Shown here one piece after another: positions 24,104 through 28,360 of a stretch of DNA of 28,360 bases. Numbering within the stretch: the first letter of the stretch is position 1; each line of letters starts with the position of its first letter. A program made the translations under genes and the position numbers. The notes under the pieces are model-generated. The model ran no database searches. It was not told the DNA's origin and saw nothing but the letters and a program-made list of their open reading frames with translations. This stretch comes from CALXCT01 sp964422185 (GTDB lineage: Bacteria > Bacillota > Clostridia > Oscillospirales > Oscillospiraceae): the NCBI GenBank assembly GCA_964422185.1, contig CAYRAG010000022.1:1-28360 (forward strand), given 5' to 3'.

Positions 24104-25350
24104 TGGCGGTCATCCCCCTTCTCCTCAAGTGCTTTCTTCTCTCTCTTTTTCCGTTTCTTCTCCGGCAGCGGCGGATGGTACTCCGCGTTATAGTCGTCGA
24201 TCATCTCGCCCTGGCCGTGTTTTCTCACGCCGAGGTAGGTCAGCCGGCGCACGAGGTCGTAGATCACCGCGAACAGCGGCACGCCGACCACCATGCCCAC
24301 CACGCCCCACAGTCCGCCGAAGAGCAGGATGGAGAACAGCACCCAGAAACTGGGCAGCCCGGTGGTATCCCCCACGATCTTCGGGCCGATGACATTGCCG
24401 TCCAGCTGCTGCAGGATGAGGATGAAAATCAGGAAATAGAGGCAGTGGAGCGGATTTTCCAGCAGCAGGAGCAGCGCACAGGGAATCGCCCCGATAAACG
24501 GCCCGAAGAACGGGATGATATTCGTCACGCCCACGATAACGCTGATCAGCGCCGCGGAGTCAAAGCCCATGAGATAGGTTCCGATAAAGCACAGCACCCC
24601 GATAATGGCGCTGTCCAGCAGCTTGCCCATGAGAAAGCCGTTGAACATCCGATCCGCGAAGTGCACTTCCTCCTCGATCATCTTCGCCCAGCGGGCGGGG
24701 AAGATCCCGTAGAGCACCAGCTTCGCCTGAGACGCGAACTGCTTCCGGCTTGCCAGGAAATAGATGGAAATTAAAATGCCCAGGAACAGATCCTTGATAA
24801 CCCCCACAAACGCCGCCAGCTGCGTCCCCAGCTGGCTGACCACGGTGTTCAGCGTAGGCAGCAGCCCGGTCTTCAGCCAGGAGGTCACCGCGGAATAGAT
24901 ATTGGCGGAAATTTCATCCCAGTACGCCTGCAGCTCCGGCTGGCTCTGCAGCAGATTGTGGAACCACTCATTCGCCGCGGTCAGCTCTCTGGGGATCGCG
25001 GCGGCAATTCCCACGATGCTGTCCCACACCTGGGGAATGACCAGCATGAACAGGGCAAAGACCACCGCCACGGCCACCAGCAGGGAGAGGACGATGGCCA
25101 GCGCCCCCGCGCCCCTGCGCAGCTTTTTCCGGAGCAGCGCCTCAAAGCGGCTGCACATGGGAGCCAGGACATACGCGATGACCGCGCCGTAGATAAAGGG
25201 CATCAGGATATCCAGCACCACTTTCAGCCCGGTGAAGATATCCGCCAGATGCCGCAGGAGAAAATAGCACGCGATCCCGACGATCGCCACAGCGGCGGCA
25301 GTCACGCCAATCTTAAAATACTTCTTATTCTCCGGGTCCTTTAAATTCAA
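24100..25350 (-). CDS. AI-2E (UPF0118/PerM) family membrane protein
   Basis: This 416-residue protein has about eight hydrophobic segments and family hallmarks: LMPFIYGAVIAYVLAPM in the first part, FNGFLMGKLLDSAIIGVLCF, GVTNIIPFFGPFIGAIPCAL and GLPSFWVLFSILLFGGLWG. The AI-2E family includes exporters of signalling molecules and Na+/H+ antiporters; the family name does not prove autoinducer transport. The C-terminus is a charged tail rich in Lys/Glu. Start is TTG at 25350 with GGAGGAG/GTGAGG upstream. It heads the unit with cls, from the promoter at 25430-25458. Confidence 0.92.
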   Translation of the reverse strand: MNLKDPENKKYFKIGVTAAAVAIVGIACYFLLRHLADIFTGLKVVLDILMPFIYGAVIAYVLAPMCSRFEALLRKKLRRGAGALAIVLSLLVAVAVVFALFMLVIPQVWDSIVGIAAAIPRELTAANEWFHNLLQSQPELQAYWDEISANIYSAVTSWLKTGLLPTLNTVVSQLGTQLAAFVGVIKDLFLGILISIYFLASRKQFASQAKLVLYGIFPARWAKMIEEEVHFADRMFNGFLMGKLLDSAIIGVLCFIGTYLMGFDSAALISVIVGVTNIIPFFGPFIGAIPCALLLLLENPLHCLYFLIFILILQQLDGNVIGPKIVGDTTGLPSFWVLFSILLFGGLWGVVGMVVGVPLFAVIYDLVRRLTYLGVRKHGQGEMIDDYNAEYHPPLPEKKRKKREKKALEEKGDDRQ

Positions 25351-25403
25351 GAGACCTCACTCCTCCGCAGTATCCGCCGTCTCTGCCGGATACAACATGG
25401 AAC

Positions 25404-25423
25404 AGGACAGGAAATCCTGTCCT
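25404..25423. promoter_or_regulatory. Perfect 20-bp palindrome at the expected transcription start
   Basis: AGGACAGGA-AA... forms an exact inverted repeat (9-bp arms, 2-bp centre). It lies immediately downstream of the minus-strand -10 box, covering the predicted start site of the AI-2E/cls transcript. This position fits a repressor operator or a 5'-end hairpin; there is no T-run on either strand. Confidence 0.6.
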
Positions 25424-25429
25424 CTGCAA

Positions 25430-25458
25430 AGCATACCGCACAACCGCCAAAAATACAA
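25430..25458 (-). promoter_or_regulatory. Promoter of the AI-2E/cls operon
   Basis: On the minus strand TTGTAT (25453-25458) and TATGCT (25430-25435) are separated by 17 bp, about 80 bp upstream of the TTG start. The -35 has the same sequence as that of the efflux operon. Confidence 0.6.
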
Positions 25459-27137
25459 GGGTAGATTGCGCAAAATTCGGCACCGGCATCCTGTTCCGCG
25501 CCGGATCCGGGCCCCGCCCGGTATCTCCGGCATCCTGCCAGTCTTTTCCAGTCGGCCGGCGCCGCTTCCCCGGCAGTTGCGCACCATCGGTTCCGTCTTA
25601 CTCGCCAAAGTGTTTCCGGCATTCCGGCACCGGCGAAATCCGGTTCCCGCGTTTCTTCTATCCCTCCTGTCTTCTGTTCCATTCCCCCGTCCCGCCTGGC
25701 GGGATGATTTTTTACTCCCTGGCTTCCAGTTTTTCCCATTTTCCAGAGCCAGAGAACCTTCCCGAGGCCCTCCGGAATCCGGCGAATCCGCCAGCAGGAT
25801 CTCCCCCATCCAGCTCCCTGATACTTTTTTCCTTTGTAACGCATAGATGATCCCGGCACCCCTCTCCCGGCCGGCGGCGGCCAGTCCCCCGACCCGGTCG
25901 GCCAGTTCGATCCCCGAGTCGCCATATGAAACCATCCTCTCCCATGTCCTGTTGATGCCATTTGACCCAGATCCCAACTGTGACCTTCCGGTTTTTTCCT
26001 GCCGCACCCCTGACGGTTCCCGGGAATACCCCGCTGCTTCTGTGGGGTCTGTGAGAGAGTTTCGCCTGCGCCAGAGAAAACACACCTGCCGTCTCCTCGA
26101 TAATACCGCAGATGATCCCTGTCCCGGCTGAGAACCGGATTGACATAGATCGGCGCAATCCTACTCCTGAAACACATGATGCGGCCAACCGTCCCGGCTT
26201 CTCCATCCGCAGAAAATGCTACTCCTCCCCCGATAAAAGGCTGCGTATTGGAAAAGGCCATGCCACCATCCGGGAAACCATACCGGTCATTGCATCTTTG
26301 AGTTCTCTGAGCGTCCCTGTTATGGCCTGCGGATCTGAATAGCCGGGAGGTTCTCAGCCCAGATCATCCCCCGGCGCTTCGTGCCCAAAGCACGGATCTG
26401 CAGGTCTGTAGCCACTCCGTCCTGGTTCAGCATACGGGCCGGATGCTCATTTTGGTGTTGTCCAAGCTGCTGTTCTGCTTGTATTGAGGTGCTCAACTTT
26501 GCAGCGGATTTACGGATGGATCTTGTCCGGCTGCATAAGGATCAGCTTCCCCTATTCCCGAATACGACGCAATGCGTACAGACGCCCCCACCCGTGGCGC
26601 CTAAAGCGCAGACAAACAGGTGATATTCCGTGATCTGGAAAAGGAAAAAGGCCATGACATGGTAAGCCATCTGTGTACAGGGCCTCTGCTCTTTCGTATT
26701 TTCTTCCCTTGATCCGTCCTCAATGCAGATTCTTTAGCAGCAAGGAGCGGGGGAATTATTCTAATGGGATTCCCGATTTGGTGGTGCATTCCGTACCCTG
26801 TTCCTTCCTGCCGTCCCTACCCGATTGCATACATCCACTGCGCCGCCTGCTCCACAGAACCTCCATTAGCTGGACAACTCTGGCCGCTGGAATCACTGTC
26901 TCCAGACATCTTTCAGATATTTCCGTGGCAATATCCGACTCAGGTGCTGCTTCACCGGAAGAGTACTGCAGGATTCAAATTCCTGATGCGATACCTCCGG
27001 CGATATCCCTGCATTCACCCTGACACTGGATCTGATTGCAGGATTCTCCCTTGATTTTTCCCATCAGCCCGCGCAGGTTTTTAGCAGGGCGGCTCAACCG
27101 GCCCCAATATAAACATCATGAAAAGGAGATCGACACC
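25459..27137. other. About 1.7 kb without a recognisable gene
   Basis: Between the AI-2E promoter and the recombinase I find no credible gene. Several long open frames overlap on the minus strand (about 25347-26261, 25357-26085, 25712-26206), but none shows domain motifs, a good ribosome site or consistent codon use. They run together because the plus strand is pyrimidine-rich there. Short runs that look protein-like (minus strand near 26370-26480 and 26880-26960) are interrupted by stops, suggesting decayed genes. The right part is visibly less GC-rich than the neighbouring operons. The ribosome site AAAAGGAG and a TATAAA (27108-27113) precede the recombinase, but no -35 is evident. Confidence 0.6.
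25690..25713 (+). terminator. Orphan plus-strand terminator
   Basis: TCCCGC-CTG-GCGGGA followed by TGATTTTTT has the form of a small rho-independent terminator on the plus strand. No plus-strand gene precedes it, so it may end an unrecognised small RNA or be chance. Confidence 0.45.
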
Positions 27138-27758
27138 ATGAAAGAAACACATTACGGCTACATCCGGGTCAGCACGAGGGAGCAGAATGAGGACAGGCAG
27201 CTGATTGCGATGCAGGAACTGGACATCCCGGAGGGCAACATCTACATGGACAAACAGTCCGGCAGGGATTTTGACCGGCCGGAGTATATGCGGATGGTGC
27301 AGCGCATGAAAAAAGACGACCTGCTCTACATCAAGAGCATCGATCGTCTGGGCCGGAACTATGGAGAGATTCTGGAGCAGTGGCGCGTCCTCACGAAAGA
27401 GAAAGGCATCGACATCGTTGTGCTCGATATGCCCCTGCTGGATACCCGCCGGGGCAAGGACCTGATGGGCACTTTCCTCAGCGACATCGTGCTGCAGGTT
27501 CTGTCGTTCGTCGCGGAGAATGAGCGGGTCAACATCCACCAGAGGCAGGCGGAGGGCATCGCGGCGGCAAAGGCCAGGGGCGTGCAGTTTGGCAGGCCGT
27601 GTATCGACATACCCCCGTACTTCGGCAAGGTGGCGGAAGAGTGGGATCTGAAACACATCACCACGGAGGCGGCCAGCAACCTGTGCAGAATGAGCAAATC
27701 CACCTTTTACCGCAGGATGCGGGAGTACCACATGGCACAGGAGCAGATCTGCCAGTAG
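27138..27758 (+). CDS. Serine recombinase (resolvase/invertase family)
   Basis: This 206-residue site-specific recombinase uses an active-site Ser to cut and rejoin DNA at short recombination sites. The N-terminal catalytic domain starts YGYIRVSTREQNEDRQ, with the nucleophile Ser of RVST near residue 11. SIDRLGRNYGEILEQW carries conserved Arg residues, and a long helix region (VAENERVNIHQRQAEGI) follows. The C-terminal helix-turn-helix is seen in TEAASNLCRMSKSTFYRRM. Length fits the small resolvase/invertase group, not the large integrases. ATG 27138 has AAAAGGAG 8 bp upstream. No transposase or paired mobile gene is visible. It lies amid apparently non-coding DNA, and a candidate inverted-repeat site follows it. 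Confidence 0.94.
   Translation: MKETHYGYIRVSTREQNEDRQLIAMQELDIPEGNIYMDKQSGRDFDRPEYMRMVQRMKKDDLLYIKSIDRLGRNYGEILEQWRVLTKEKGIDIVVLDMPLLDTRRGKDLMGTFLSDIVLQVLSFVAENERVNIHQRQAEGIAAAKARGVQFGRPCIDIPPYFGKVAEEWDLKHITTEAASNLCRMSKSTFYRRMREYHMAQEQICQ
27743..27752. repeat. Palindrome GCAGATCTGC in the recombinase 3' end
   Basis: A perfect 10-bp palindrome sits in the last codons of the recombinase gene. The same GCAGAT half recurs at 27780 and, inverted, at 27861. Confidence 0.4.
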
Positions 27759-27779
27759 GATCGTCTTCCGCGCTGAGCT

Positions 27780-27866
27780 GCAGATTGCGGTCTCCACGCA
27801 CCGCTCACTGGTTTCTCCAACCTGTCCCAAAACCGCAAAATGCGGTCTCCGTAGACGGTAATCTGC
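27780..27866. repeat. Imperfect 25-bp inverted repeat after the recombinase gene
   Basis: Arm 1 (27780-27804) and the reverse complement of arm 2 (27842-27866) agree at 18 of 25 positions by my alignment, including GCAGATT at the outer ends. The decamer TGCGGTCTCC also occurs twice in direct orientation (27786-27795, 27841-27850), and ACCGC-AAAAT-GCGGT forms a small hairpin between. This is a candidate binding or crossover region for the adjacent recombinase; direct evidence is absent. Confidence 0.45.
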
Positions 27867-28360
27867 CGCTGAACCGCACATTCCGGGAGGTACTGGGGAA
27901 TATGGGCTATCACATGCCGGCCATTTCGACCAGGTCTGCAGCCGACAGAGCACTCTCGGCCGAACACGGCTCTAATCTATCCATTGCCCATTCCCAGGGC
28001 CGGGGCTTCCATCAGCGTCCGGAGATGAATCTTTCTATCCGGCGTCATGTGCGAATCAGGCTCGCCATCTGGGCAAAACTCATCGTCATTGAATTCACTA
28101 TATCTCCCCTTCAATGACAGCTTCCTCTTCAGGGGCAGGAAAGGGCATCTTTGGGGTATGGAGCAGGCCGCACACATGACCACCACCCCCTGCAAACTCT
28201 CGTGAACGACATCGCGTCTCGGGGGAACCCTCAACGGGTTCTGACAGTGGAGAGACTGTGCTGTATTGCGGATACCGTAGAAGCCGTAGCCCTCGCATAA
28301 GCCCGATACGCACAAAGTTCCAGACCCATTCGCAACTCCGGCAAATGGTAGGAATACAGG
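27867..28360. other. About 500 bp with no assignable gene up to the window edge
   Basis: On the minus strand two overlapping open frames exist, 27977-28315 and one from 28098 that stays open to the right edge. The latter includes a Cys pair (ICRSCEW), but neither resembles a family I recognise. Neither has a ribosome site before its first start. I cannot say whether either is real; the end of a gene lying to the right is possible. Confidence 0.4.

Noticed and set aside
25901..25923. tRNA-like T-loop (GTTCGATCC) followed by GCCA
   Set aside because: The flanking bases do not pair as a T-stem, and no acceptor, D or anticodon arm can be drawn upstream.
25347..26261. Minus-strand open frames of 304 and 242 codons upstream of the AI-2E gene
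   Set aside because: They overlap each other in different frames, run across the AI-2E promoter and start region, and show no domain or ribosome site.
1..28360. CRISPR array, rRNA or tRNA gene
   Set aside because: No regularly spaced direct repeats and no rRNA or complete tRNA signatures were seen on either strand.

Overview
The window is about 28.4 kb of GC-rich, gene-dense bacterial DNA containing three runs of exactly 100 N (15052-15151, 18641-18740, 22389-22488), so it is a scaffold of joined contigs, probably a draft or metagenome-assembled genome. Strong AGGAGG-type ribosome sites, GTG/TTG starts, a class B-like sortase, an S-layer-homology (SLH) protein with a Gram-positive-type signal peptide, a DUF1847 protein and a UPF0210/UPF0237 pair suggest a high-GC member of the Bacillota, class Clostridia (inference; Oscillospiraceae-like at best).

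Layout. 1-5498, minus strand: a broken small Fe-S-like reading frame, a sortase, sbcD and sbcC. The last two encode the SbcCD nuclease; sbcC lacks only its last few codons at the left edge. 5548-6368: a decayed metallo-beta-lactamase-fold gene with a near-consensus promoter and a strong terminator. 6541-13520, plus strand: helically phased CTTAA-type boxes and a promoter lead a MacA-like adaptor, a MacB-type ATPase, a MacB-type permease, an SLH protein and a DUF1847 protein, closed by a strong terminator. This looks like one efflux/cell-envelope transcription unit.

13576-25458 is read on the minus strand in several units: an AlbA_2/Schlafen-type putative ATP/DNA-binding regulator; a SWIM-domain protein paired with an SNF2 helicase; a UPF0210 protein paired with a UPF0237 ACT-domain protein; a YfbR-like 5'-nucleotidase overlapping a MATE exporter; the 3' part of a GlmU-like nucleotidyltransferase; and a cardiolipin synthase overlapping an AI-2E-family permease. 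The last pair has a recognisable promoter with a perfect 20-bp palindrome at the expected transcription start.

25459-28360 is different: about 1.7 kb without a recognisable gene, a complete small serine recombinase (27138-27758) and another 600 bp without an assignable gene. An imperfect inverted repeat lies just after the recombinase. This looks like accessory DNA.

The most striking whole-window signal is compositional. Reading the whole sequence by eye I found no ACGT tetranucleotide, where base composition predicts roughly 90-100, while GATC is clearly over-represented. The absence also holds in the apparently non-coding part. No restriction or methylation gene is visible in the window to explain it.
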